DNA of 29,983 nucleotides from Methanoregula sp. (GTDB taxonomy: Archaea > Halobacteriota > Methanomicrobia > Methanomicrobiales > Methanospirillaceae), in the NCBI GenBank assembly GCA_028705545.1, contig JAQWDG010000001.1, positions 17,422-47,404 of the forward strand, read 5' to 3'. The notes beneath the pieces are model-generated. The model was not told the DNA's origin, did not search any database, and was given only the letters and a program-made list of their open reading frames with translations. A program made the position numbers and the translations under genes. Shown one piece after another: positions 7,813 to 14,551 of this stretch. Numbering within the stretch: position 1 is the first letter of the stretch; the number at the start of each line of letters is the position of its first letter.

Positions 7813-9417
7813 ATGGCAAACGCACGAGTGCTCGTCAGCGATCCGCTGGCGGAAGAAGGGCTTGCGATCCTTAAGGAGGCCTGCGACGTCGATGTAAAGA
7901 CGGGCCTTAAAGAGGACGAGCTCTGCGGGATCATTGGCGAATACGACGCCCTGATCGTCCGGAGCGGTACCGAAGTGACGGCAAAAGTGATTGCGGCCGG
8001 CAAACGCCTCAAATTTATCGGGCGTGCCGGTGTCGGTGTCGACAACGTCGATATGGATGCGGCAACAAAACAGGGTATCATCGTGGCAAACGCTCCCGAG
8101 GGGAACACCCTTGCCGCAACCGAACACACGATGGCGATGATGCTTTCGCTTGCACGGAACATCCCCCAGGCAACGGCGAGCTTAAAGAAGAAGGAATGGA
8201 AGCGCTCCAGGTTCATGGGCGTGGAGCTCAACGAGAAGACGCTCGGTATCGTCGGTTTCGGTCGGATCGGGCGCGAAGTTGCCAAGCGTGCGAATGCAAT
8301 GGACATGAAGTGCGTCGCCTACGACCCGTTCATCTCCAAGGAACGGGCGGCCCAGCTGGGCGTAAAGGTCATGACCATCGACGAACTCTTTAAGGTCGCC
8401 GATGTGATCACGGTCCACACACCGCTCATCAAGGAGACCAAGCACGTCATCAATGCAAAGACCATTGCAACGATGAAAGACGGCGTGCGGCTCATCAACT
8501 GCGCCCGCGGCGGTATCATCGACGAAAAGGCGCTCTACGATGCGCTCAAGAGCGGCAAGGTTGCCGGCGCAGCGCTCGATGTCTTCGAGACCGAGCCGCC
8601 CCTTGAATCTCCGCTCCTTACGCTCGACAATGTGATCGTCACCCCGCATCTCGGGGCGAGCACGGTCGAAGCACAGAAGAACGTGGCGATCTCGGTAGCA
8701 AAGCAGTGGGTCGAGGTCATGCACGGCGGCTCGGCCAAATACGTGGTCAACGCGCCGATGGTCCCGGCAGAGCAGGCGGAGATCCTCGAGCCGTTTGCCG
8801 AACTTGCGGAAAAAGTGGGTCGGTTTGCGATCCAGACCGTTGAGGGACGTCTCTCCTCGGTCGAATGCACCTATGGAGGGGAACTTTCTGCTTATGCGGG
8901 AAGCATGAAGTACGTCACCCGGCTTGCCTTAAAGGGCCTGCTCGACCCGATCCTCCAGGTGCCGGTCAATATCGTCAACGCCGAGTTCGTTGCAAAAGAG
9001 CGCGGCATTGCGGTCAGCGAGACCGTAACCGAAGAGTCCCACGGATTCAAGAACCTGATCACGATAAAGATCAAGACCGACAAGACCGAGATGACCGTGA
9101 GCGGCTCGGTATTTGCAAAAGGCCGCAGCCGGATTGTCTCGGTCGACCAGTACACGATGGATCTCATCCCTGAAGGGTATGTCATTGTCTCCAAGCACAT
9201 GGACAAGCCCGGCGTTATCGGCCGTGCATCCACGATGCTCGGGAAGCACAACATCAATATCGCCGGCATGCAGGTCGGCCGGGTCACCCCGGGCGAAGCT
9301 GCCCTGATGGTCTTAAACGTGGACAGCGAAGTGCCCGAGGACGTGATTAAGGAGTTCAGCTCGCTTGAGGGTATCTTCTCCGCGAAGTTTGCCAGGATTT
9401 CCGATAAGACAATCTAA
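7813..9417 (+). CDS. serA: D-3-phosphoglycerate dehydrogenase
   Basis: The 534-aa long-form SerA oxidises 3-phosphoglycerate to 3-phosphohydroxypyruvate with NAD, the first step of serine synthesis. The nucleotide-binding loop G148-F-G-R-I-G153 is clear. The catalytic triad is R232 (CARGG), E261 (FETEP) and H279 (TPHLGAS). After the catalytic core comes the intervening domain (about 310-450) and a C-terminal ACT domain from about residue 456 (VIVSKHMDKPGVIG), which binds serine for feedback inhibition in this family. ATG 7813 is preferred over an in-frame TTG at 7798 because MANARVLVSD is the conserved beginning. It is transcribed away from ppsA; a T7 run follows the stop. Confidence 0.95.
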   Translation: MANARVLVSDPLAEEGLAILKEACDVDVKTGLKEDELCGIIGEYDALIVRSGTEVTAKVIAAGKRLKFIGRAGVGVDNVDMDAATKQGIIVANAPEGNTLAATEHTMAMMLSLARNIPQATASLKKKEWKRSRFMGVELNEKTLGIVGFGRIGREVAKRANAMDMKCVAYDPFISKERAAQLGVKVMTIDELFKVADVITVHTPLIKETKHVINAKTIATMKDGVRLINCARGGIIDEKALYDALKSGKVAGAALDVFETEPPLESPLLTLDNVIVTPHLGASTVEAQKNVAISVAKQWVEVMHGGSAKYVVNAPMVPAEQAEILEPFAELAEKVGRFAIQTVEGRLSSVECTYGGELSAYAGSMKYVTRLALKGLLDPILQVPVNIVNAEFVAKERGIAVSETVTEESHGFKNLITIKIKTDKTEMTVSGSVFAKGRSRIVSVDQYTMDLIPEGYVIVSKHMDKPGVIGRASTMLGKHNINIAGMQVGRVTPGEAALMVLNVDSEVPEDVIKEFSSLEGIFSAKFARISDKTI

Positions 9418-9418
9418 C

Positions 9419-9425
9419 TTTTTTT
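9419..9425 (+). terminator. Oligo-T terminator after serA
   Basis: A run of seven T begins 2 nt after the serA stop codon, consistent with archaeal U-tract termination. Confidence 0.5.
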
Positions 9426-9550
9426 ACCCGGTATCCCCAATATTCCCCCGGGAATGCGGGCAGTATTCAGGTCGGGACGATCGGGGTTTTGTCCGGTTGT
9501 TTTTAGGATTAAAATGAGAATTTTTACGAGGAGTGCCGTCTCCTGCCCGT

Positions 9551-9590
9551 GGGGGGTCACGCTGAAAATGGTATGACCCCCCCTTTTTTT
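9551..9590 (+). repeat. G/C-tract hairpin followed by T7
   Basis: GGGGGGTCA (9551-9559) and TGACCCCCC (9574-9582) form a perfect 9-bp stem around a 14-nt loop, followed by C and seven T (9584-9590). It resembles an intrinsic terminator for plus-strand transcripts reading through from serA. Its sequence is also shared with the second hairpin at 9861-9894, so it belongs to a repeat family in the 611-nt gene-free stretch 9418-10028. Confidence 0.65.
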
Positions 9591-9755
9591 AGGGAACCGG
9601 TTCGGGCCGGATCGCGCTGTTTTTGCAGTGCATTCAGGTCCGTTCCGATCAAGACCGAATGTGCCATTTTACCCCGTGAAACCCGGTGCGGTGTAGGTGG
9701 ACTGTGTCCCTTGGATCCCAGACAAAAATTGTGTCGGGAGGTCCCGGTAAAAACA

Positions 9756-9874
9756 GGTGTGACCCCCCCACCATGATCCGGGACTTTAGGAAATATCCGC
9801 GTACCCTTTTCTGACGTGAAAACGCCCGGTTTTTGCTCTTGAAAACGACCGTACAGCAAAGGGGGGGTCACACC
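9756..9874. repeat. Perfect 14-bp inverted repeat around a 91-nt spacer
   Basis: GGTGTGACCCCCCC at 9756-9769 is matched exactly by its reverse complement GGGGGGGTCACACC at 9861-9874. Both arms also carry a similar AAAAAC flank on the GGTG side, with one extra base in the left copy. The spacer has no supported gene. The right arm doubles as the left half of a second hairpin with GACCCCCCC at 9886-9894 (9-bp stem, 16-nt loop). The rest of 9418-10028 holds nothing I recognise; the frames open through it have composition driven by the G/C tracts. Confidence 0.7.
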
Positions 9875-9894
9875 GTTTTTGATGCGACCCCCCC
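9861..9894. repeat. Second G/C-tract hairpin
   Basis: GGGGGGGTC (9861-9869) pairs with GACCCCCCC (9886-9894). Like the hairpin at 9551-9582 it has the layout TCAC, 14 nt, GACC between the homopolymer arms, so the two are copies of one element rather than chance hairpins. Confidence 0.6.
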
Positions 9895-10028
9895 TATTGG
9901 GTGACTGTGCGGATCCGGCGGACCCGCAATGAAAAACCGTTATGACTTCCGTTTCTGTTTCAGGGGGTTTGCCGGGAAAAGCGTTGGGAAAAAGAGTGAA
10001 TGTTGGTTTTTAGGACATCAGTCCTGAT

Positions 10029-10346
10029 TTATGCCTCTTCGTACACCTTTACGGGTACTGGCAGGATAGCCGGGCGCTCATCGGTCATGATATAGGTATA
10101 CCCCATCACGTGTACGAGGTATTCGAGGTACCCTTTGGCAAAATCCGAGAGCCCTTCGTGCCGTGTGGCAAAGATCAGGATATGGAACCACTGTATGATC
10201 AGGCAGATCGTTGCAATGATGCCGTACACGCATGCTACGATGGCGATCAGGATCCAGTAAGCAATACGGACGAGCAGTTCAAAACGGCTCGACTCGCGCC
10301 TGAATGTGAAGAGCTGTACAGGGGCCGGGGACGATCCTTCGGTCAT
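10029..10346 (-). CDS. DUF4389-type membrane protein
   Basis: The 105-aa protein resembles the DUF4389 family. A charged N-terminus with FRRESSRFELLVRI leads into a long hydrophobic segment (about residues 25-60) containing the tryptophan-rich WFHILIFATRHEG turn, then GYLEYLVHVMGYTYIMTDERPAI, which is the family's characteristic tail before a short Pro/Val-rich end. Role unknown; members are predicted membrane proteins, sometimes duplicated or fused. On the minus strand TTATTTATCC (10371-10380) is centred about 30 nt before the ATG, indicating a leaderless transcript. Confidence 0.75.
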   Translation of the reverse strand: MTEGSSPAPVQLFTFRRESSRFELLVRIAYWILIAIVACVYGIIATICLIIQWFHILIFATRHEGLSDFAKGYLEYLVHVMGYTYIMTDERPAILPVPVKVYEEA

Positions 10347-10370
10347 AATGATCCAGCATGGGGTAGCGGT

Positions 10371-10380
10371 GGATAAATAA
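10371..10380 (-). promoter_or_regulatory. TATA box of the DUF4389 gene
   Basis: TTATTTATCC on the minus strand, centred about 30 nt before the ATG at 10346. No Shine-Dalgarno sequence is present. Confidence 0.45.
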
Positions 10381-10432
10381 TGGGCGGGTATTTCTGGTCC
10401 GATTCCAGCCGGATTGCGACCGCGTTTACACT

Positions 10433-10444
10433 ATTTTTTAATAA
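10433..10444 (+). promoter_or_regulatory. TATA box of tRNA-Val
   Basis: TTTTTTAATAAT lies about 37-48 nt before the mature tRNA 5' end, leaving a short 5' leader for RNase P to remove. Confidence 0.5.
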
Positions 10445-10480
10445 TAGGATGACAGATGTTATAGAGCATCATCCCTATGG

Positions 10481-10554
10481 GGGCTCGTGGTCTAGTTGGC
10501 TATGACGTCGCCTTGACATGGCGGAGGTCCTGAGTTCGAATCTCAGCGGGCCCA
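10481..10554 (+). tRNA. tRNA-Val (anticodon GAC)
   Basis: A complete cloverleaf can be folded. The acceptor stem is GGGCTCG/CGGGCCC with discriminator A at 10554, and the D arm contains AGTTGGCTA. The anticodon stem is TCGCC/GGCGG around loop TTGACAT, so the anticodon is GAC, reading valine codons GUC and GUU. The T arm is CTGAG-TTCGAAT-CTCAG. CCA is not encoded and there is no intron. A TATA-like box lies upstream and a T-rich segment (TCTCTTTCTTTTGTTG) follows as terminator. Confidence 0.96.
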
Positions 10555-10616
10555 TCTCTTTCTTTTGTTGTTTTGTCGATAATTCCCGAATCGGCCGGTA
10601 TCTGCATCCGGCAACA

Positions 10617-10629
10617 GCATATTAAAGGC
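10617..10629 (+). promoter_or_regulatory. TATA box of the zinc-ribbon membrane protein gene
   Basis: GCATATTAAAGGC is centred about 29 nt before the ATG at 10652, again suggesting a leaderless mRNA. Confidence 0.45.
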
Positions 10630-10651
10630 AGACCGTCCAGAACCATTAACG

Positions 10652-10906
10652 ATGGCAAAAGGCGGTAAAAAGCAGCCGTTTGTATGCCCGAAGTGCGGGT
10701 ACGCCGACGGTGTGTTTCATTCGGTCTGCCCGTCCTGCGGGCGCCCGTTTGTCCGGGACTATACGGATACTCAGGTCCACCCCCGGGATCCGGATCTTAC
10801 CGGTGTGGTCACGTCCCCCTTCTGGGCGCGGGTTTTCCTCGTACTGCTCCTGTGTGGTATAGGGACCGGGCTGTTTCTCACGTTCCGTCCGGTTCTTGGA
10901 CTATAA
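10652..10906 (+). CDS. Zinc-ribbon protein with one membrane helix (84 aa)
   Basis: A basic N-terminus (MAKGGKKQ) is followed by a four-cysteine zinc ribbon, CPKCGY at residues 12-17 and CPSCGR at 27-32, then a linker and one hydrophobic helix at about 61-79. It would be anchored with the zinc ribbon probably in the cytoplasm. I recognise the architecture but not a named family. It sits alone between the tRNA gene and convergent small genes and has its own TATA-like box. Confidence 0.75.
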   Translation: MAKGGKKQPFVCPKCGYADGVFHSVCPSCGRPFVRDYTDTQVHPRDPDLTGVVTSPFWARVFLVLLLCGIGTGLFLTFRPVLGL

Positions 10907-10988
10907 CCAGAATCCGGGTACCCTGATGCACGTTCTACGGTTGCAGGCGTACCGGGAAACGGGTACGTGAGGGTGAATGGGGGAGTGC

Positions 10989-11240
10989 TTACTCCCGGTA
11001 CATCAGCCAGATTGCGTACAGCATCGAGACGCATGCGATAAACAGGATCCAGGCGTGGATGCCGGACAAGCCATACTCAAAGACGATACGGATCACGTCA
11101 AAGAGGGCAAACAGAGCAAAGGTCAGGGCAATGAACCACCCGTACACCTTCTTTTTCCGTGTGGCGATCAGTACTGCAACTACTACGACCGCATATTCGA
11201 TGAGAATGGCAAGGATCTGGATAATGTCGGCGATCTCCAT
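10989..11240 (-). CDS. Small membrane protein with three helices (83 aa)
   Basis: The protein is nearly all hydrophobic, with helices at about residues 5-25, 34-55 and 61-80, separated by a basic loop (ATRKKKVYG). The positive-inside rule puts that loop in the cytoplasm. No enzyme or transporter motif is visible. It lies 83 nt downstream of msrA on the same strand, so it may be co-transcribed, but there is no functional link I can support. Confidence 0.7.
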   Translation of the reverse strand: MEIADIIQILAILIEYAVVVVAVLIATRKKKVYGWFIALTFALFALFDVIRIVFEYGLSGIHAWILFIACVSMLYAIWLMYRE

Positions 11241-11323
11241 GTCTCGATCTGGGGGGCCGGCTCATATCAGCATTGCGGCGTGTATCGGTTTTCCACGATC
11301 CGTGAAGGTACCCGCTACGCCCG

Positions 11324-11809
11324 TCAGCGGCAGTGCTGCCCCTGTTTTTCAACGTAGTGCTGGTGGTACTCTTCTGCCCGCCAGAATGCCGTTGCAGGAA
11401 CGATCTCCGTGACTAGGGGACGGCAAAATTTCCCCGACCGGACAAGATTGTCACGCGACTGGACTGCAAGGCGCTTCTGTTCCGCGTTGTGGTAGAAGAT
11501 CACCGACCGGTAGTTCGACCCGATATCCGGGCCCTGCCGGTCTTTCTGGGTCGGGTCGTGGATCGACCAGAAGACCGCGAGCAGGTCGCTGTACGATATC
11601 TCGTCGGGATCGTACAGGAGCCTTACTACCTCTGCATGCCCGGTTCTACCGGTGCAGACCTCCTCGTACCGGGGGTGGGGGACGGTACCCCCGGCATACC
11701 CTGCCTCCGTGGATATAACTCCCTTAACTTTCCGAAACGCTTCTTCCACACCCCAGAAACACCCGGCCCCGAAGGTGGCGGTTTCCGGGTCGCTGATGGA
11801 AAATGCCAT
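11324..11809 (-). CDS. msrA: Peptide methionine sulfoxide reductase A
   Basis: The 161-aa MsrA reduces the S-form of methionine sulfoxide in proteins. The catalytic GCFWG motif is at residues 16-20 with nucleophile C17. Other family segments are the AGYAGG turn, TGHAEVV, and EEYHQHY near the C-terminus. C160, next to the last residue, could serve as resolving cysteine. The start is set at ATG 11809 (MAFSISDPETATFGAG) because this gives the normal family N-terminus. The frame remains open upstream to a TTG at 11872, and the 21 extra residues do not look conserved. There is no partner msrB in the window. Confidence 0.93.
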   Translation of the reverse strand: MAFSISDPETATFGAGCFWGVEEAFRKVKGVISTEAGYAGGTVPHPRYEEVCTGRTGHAEVVRLLYDPDEISYSDLLAVFWSIHDPTQKDRQGPDIGSNYRSVIFYHNAEQKRLAVQSRDNLVRSGKFCRPLVTEIVPATAFWRAEEYHQHYVEKQGQHCR

Positions 11810-11917
11810 GCTGGTATCTTGGATAAATACTCCCAGATATGTGTTACGAATGGGGATCGATCCCTGTGGCAACTCTCATAATCGATAACGACACAACATC
11901 CTTTTGCGAGTGGGCGG

Positions 11918-11928
11918 TTTTATAAAAA
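11918..11928 (+). promoter_or_regulatory. Strong TATA box of the glycosyltransferase gene
   Basis: TTTTATAAAAA is centred about 37 nt before the ATG at 11960, the best-formed TATA element in the window. Confidence 0.55.
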
Positions 11929-11959
11929 GAGGGCGCCGTCCCTGCGTGGAACCCCTGGA

Positions 11960-13090
11960 ATGCGGATCTTGTTTGTCGTTTGCGGTGAAGGGCTGGGCCA
12001 TTCATCGCGTTGTATCCACCTCGGCCATTACCTCGAACAGCACGGGCATTCCGTCAGTTTCGTGGCATATGGGAAATCGTACGATTTTTTCCACGACCAT
12101 GGCTGCATCAATGTCTATGAAGGTATCCGGGAGGTCTGCCTGGAGGGGACGAACGGCTTTTTCTCCCTGAAAAAAACACTGCTGTGTTCGAAATGGATCC
12201 CCTTCGATCTTGTCCGTTCCGCGCTGCGCGTCCGCCGGCTGATCATGGAGCAGAAGATCGACTGCGTTGTCTGCGACACCATGTACGGCGGGGTGATGGC
12301 AGCCCGGTTCCGCAGGGTGCCGGTGATTTTTATCACCAACCAGAACCGGTTTGCCGGCCCCGGGGGGAAGATGAACCCGGTCTGGGACATCTTGAATTTC
12401 CTGATCCGACGCTATCTCTGCCTTACCGACACGATCATTGTCCCGGATTTCCCGCAGCCGGATACCGTGAGCGCTTATAACCTTTTTATCCCGGGACACG
12501 AGCGGAACCACTACCACTTCACCGGCCCGTTCCTTGACGTGGATCTTACCCGGTACCAGTTCTCCGGGGAAACGATCTTTACCAGTTTCGGAGGCGAGCC
12601 CTACAAGCTCCCGCTCTATCTCCTGCTCAAAAAGATTGCCGATTCGAGAAAGGATCTCCTGTTCGATGTGTTTTATACCGGGGCAAACCTTCCCCCGTCA
12701 TCGGATAACTTCCTCTCCCACGGGTACGTGCCCAACCTCTACGAGCACCTGGCAAAGGCGCGGATCGCAATTGTCCACGGGGGACTCACCACGCTGCATG
12801 AAACCCTGCTCTTTGGCAAGCCGGTACTCGTGATTGTCGATCCGGGTCATCCCGAACAGCAGAACAATGCACAGCGGATTGTCGATATGGGGGCCGGTAT
12901 TTCCGTAGATGGCCGGACCATCACCCGCGAGATCCTCGAGCAGAAAATTGCCGAGACCCTTGCCCTGCCGGTCCGCAACCGGGAAGAGTCCCTGGGAAAG
13001 ATCGCGGGCAGGAAGAACGCAGCGGAGATCATCGAGACCGTGGGGTCGCGCAGGCAGAAACATCTCTGGCCGATCATCCACCGACAGTGA
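11960..13090 (+). CDS. GT-B fold glycosyltransferase (MurG/UGT-like)
   Basis: The 376-aa protein looks like a GT-B glycosyltransferase related to the GT28/GT1 group. Its N-terminal domain begins MRILFVVCGEGLGHSSRC, with the glycine loop and GHS seen in acceptor-binding domains. The C-terminal domain has FTSFGGEP at the domain border, HGYVPNLYEHLAKARIAIVHGG and LTTLHETLLFGKPVLVIV, the nucleotide-sugar site (HGG-x-x-T-x-x-E-x-L) of this superfamily. Donor and acceptor are unknown; a role in a surface glycan or glycolipid is the usual inference. A strong TATA box precedes it. The next gene starts 9 nt after its stop behind GGAGAAGGC, so the two are probably one operon. Confidence 0.85.
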   Translation: MRILFVVCGEGLGHSSRCIHLGHYLEQHGHSVSFVAYGKSYDFFHDHGCINVYEGIREVCLEGTNGFFSLKKTLLCSKWIPFDLVRSALRVRRLIMEQKIDCVVCDTMYGGVMAARFRRVPVIFITNQNRFAGPGGKMNPVWDILNFLIRRYLCLTDTIIVPDFPQPDTVSAYNLFIPGHERNHYHFTGPFLDVDLTRYQFSGETIFTSFGGEPYKLPLYLLLKKIADSRKDLLFDVFYTGANLPPSSDNFLSHGYVPNLYEHLAKARIAIVHGGLTTLHETLLFGKPVLVIVDPGHPEQQNNAQRIVDMGAGISVDGRTITREILEQKIAETLALPVRNREESLGKIAGRKNAAEIIETVGSRRQKHLWPIIHRQ

Positions 13091-13099
13091 GGAGAAGGC

Positions 13100-13369
13100 A
13101 TGGGCATTTCCGAAGAGATACGGCACATAAAACCCGGGGAGGAGCTGCACCGCTGCCCGGCCTGCGGGTACGAGTACGGGTTCCATACCTCATTTTTGAG
13201 CGTGAACGCCGGGAGTGACGGGAAGGAGAGCCCGGTGAAGTCCACAAAGCCTCTCTACCGGGTGATCCTGATCTGCCCGGAGTGCGGGGCGCGGTTCGAT
13301 ATCGGCTGGCGGGTCTCGTTCTGCGAGGAAGAGAGCCCGGTGGTCCGGACAACCGTGCTGGTGCGGTAA
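13100..13369 (+). CDS. Zinc-ribbon protein (89 aa)
   Basis: The protein has two CxxC pairs that would make one zinc ribbon: CPACGYEYGF at about residues 19-28 and CPECGARFD at about 59-67, with a 35-residue insert between. A third cysteine (SFCEEE) follows. There is no membrane segment. GGAG six bases ahead and a 9-nt gap from the glycosyltransferase suggest co-transcription. NreA starts about 30 nt downstream. The function is unknown; nucleic-acid or protein binding is possible but not shown. Confidence 0.78.
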   Translation: MGISEEIRHIKPGEELHRCPACGYEYGFHTSFLSVNAGSDGKESPVKSTKPLYRVILICPECGARFDIGWRVSFCEEESPVVRTTVLVR

Positions 13370-13398
13370 ACCCGCGGGCATCTAAAAAAAACGAAAAA

Positions 13399-14547
13399 AT
13401 GCCGATGCAGTGTATCCAGTGCAAGGGAAAGGGGCTGTGCGGTCTTCCCGTATGCCCCATCACCCGCCGGTTCCATGCGCAGGCCGATATAAAACTCTCG
13501 GCAAGCTACCAGGGAAGCGCCCCGTCGGTCTTTGTGGGGAGCGCCGGGTATCCCGATGTACGGGGTGGGCCGCTTTTAGTCAGCGACTCCGATCATCCCC
13601 CGGACTGGCTGGCTAAAAACTTCGGGATCGATGAGATCGTTGGGATCCGCGCCCGGACGATCCGGGGAAAGTCGCCGGCCCGGCAGTTTACCGGCGGCCT
13701 GCAGGAGATCGCGCTCTCCGCAAAACCGCTTGATGTCGATGTGGCTTTTACGCGTCCGGTTGCCTTTTCGCTTGCCTTTGACGGGACGGTGGCCCCGGTG
13801 GGACTCTCGGGGGATGTCCAAAAGCTCGACGTGGTCGGCAGCGCGAGCGTTGCCCGGGTTGTGGACCGGGTCACGTCCGATACGGACCTCGGGGCAACCG
13901 GGGCCTGCATCGAACTTGTGCAGGGCGGCACCGATGTGTACGGGATCGCAAAGCTGATGACCGCGGGACTCCTCGGGCGGCGCCGGCACCTCGTCCCGAC
14001 CCGCTGGGCGATCACGGCGGTCGACGATACGGTCTCCACGTCGCTCAAGCAGGGGATCGCCCGGCTGTCCCCGATAGACGAATACCGGGTCTTCTCCGGG
14101 GAACTCTTCGGGAACCGGATTGTCTGTATCCTCGCCCCCGGCGACTGGAAGTACGAGATGATCGAGGTCTGGGGTAAGCAGACGCTCTGGGCCGGGGACA
14201 CCGAGGCGATCGTGCAGGACCGTGAGGGAATGAAAAAACAGGGGTATTCACCGATCTCCGGTGCCTACTACTCGGCCCGGCTTGCCGTGGCGGAATACCT
14301 CACCGGGATCCGGCGCTCGGCCCGGGCGATCGTGATCCGCCACATCACAAGTGAGTACTGGGCGCCGCTCGGTACCTGGGTGATCCGTGAGGCTGCACGG
14401 AAAGCGATGTCGTCGCCATACGTGCCGTGCGAATCGCTCGAAGTGGCAGTTCGCGCTGCATCTGCCCGTATCGGTTTCCCGTACTGGCAGGAGCACAGCA
14501 CGCTCATCCCCGAGCTGCGCACGCAAAGGACGCTTTTCTCGTTTTAG
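13399..14547 (+). CDS. nreA: NreA-family DNA repair protein
   Basis: The 382-aa protein matches the archaeal Nre family, implicated in DNA damage tolerance together with PCNA. Four cysteines at the N-terminus, C5, C8, C14 and C19 (CIQC..GLCGLPVC), form the predicted zinc site, followed by the conserved SASYQGSAPSVFVGSAGYP segment. The last seven residues, QRTLFSF, fit a PCNA-interacting peptide (Q-x-x-L-x-x-F) placed at the extreme C-terminus as is known for NreA. ATG 13399 is chosen; ATG 13405 two codons later is equally possible, while the frame open upstream to 13282 overlaps the previous gene. Its stop is 4 nt from the end of the convergent DNA ligase gene. Confidence 0.88.
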   Translation: MPMQCIQCKGKGLCGLPVCPITRRFHAQADIKLSASYQGSAPSVFVGSAGYPDVRGGPLLVSDSDHPPDWLAKNFGIDEIVGIRARTIRGKSPARQFTGGLQEIALSAKPLDVDVAFTRPVAFSLAFDGTVAPVGLSGDVQKLDVVGSASVARVVDRVTSDTDLGATGACIELVQGGTDVYGIAKLMTAGLLGRRRHLVPTRWAITAVDDTVSTSLKQGIARLSPIDEYRVFSGELFGNRIVCILAPGDWKYEMIEVWGKQTLWAGDTEAIVQDREGMKKQGYSPISGAYYSARLAVAEYLTGIRRSARAIVIRHITSEYWAPLGTWVIREAARKAMSSPYVPCESLEVAVRAASARIGFPYWQEHSTLIPELRTQRTLFSF

Positions 14548-14551
14548 GGCG

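Noticed and set aside
9557..9871. Open frame of 104 aa on the minus strand in the gene-free stretch after serA (and a 75-aa frame on the plus strand)
   Set aside because: It runs through the G/C-tract repeats, so phrases such as GGVTP come from the repeat arms; it has no promoter or ribosome binding site and no recognised domain.
9756..9874. Possible insertion sequence or MITE bounded by the 14-bp inverted repeat
   Set aside because: No target-site duplication is visible, the interior holds no transposase, and the arms are mostly homopolymer; kept only as a repeat.
11810..11872. N-terminal extension of MsrA from TTG 11872
   Set aside because: The extra 21 residues do not resemble the family and the ATG start gives the normal N-terminus, although no clear ribosome binding site decides it.
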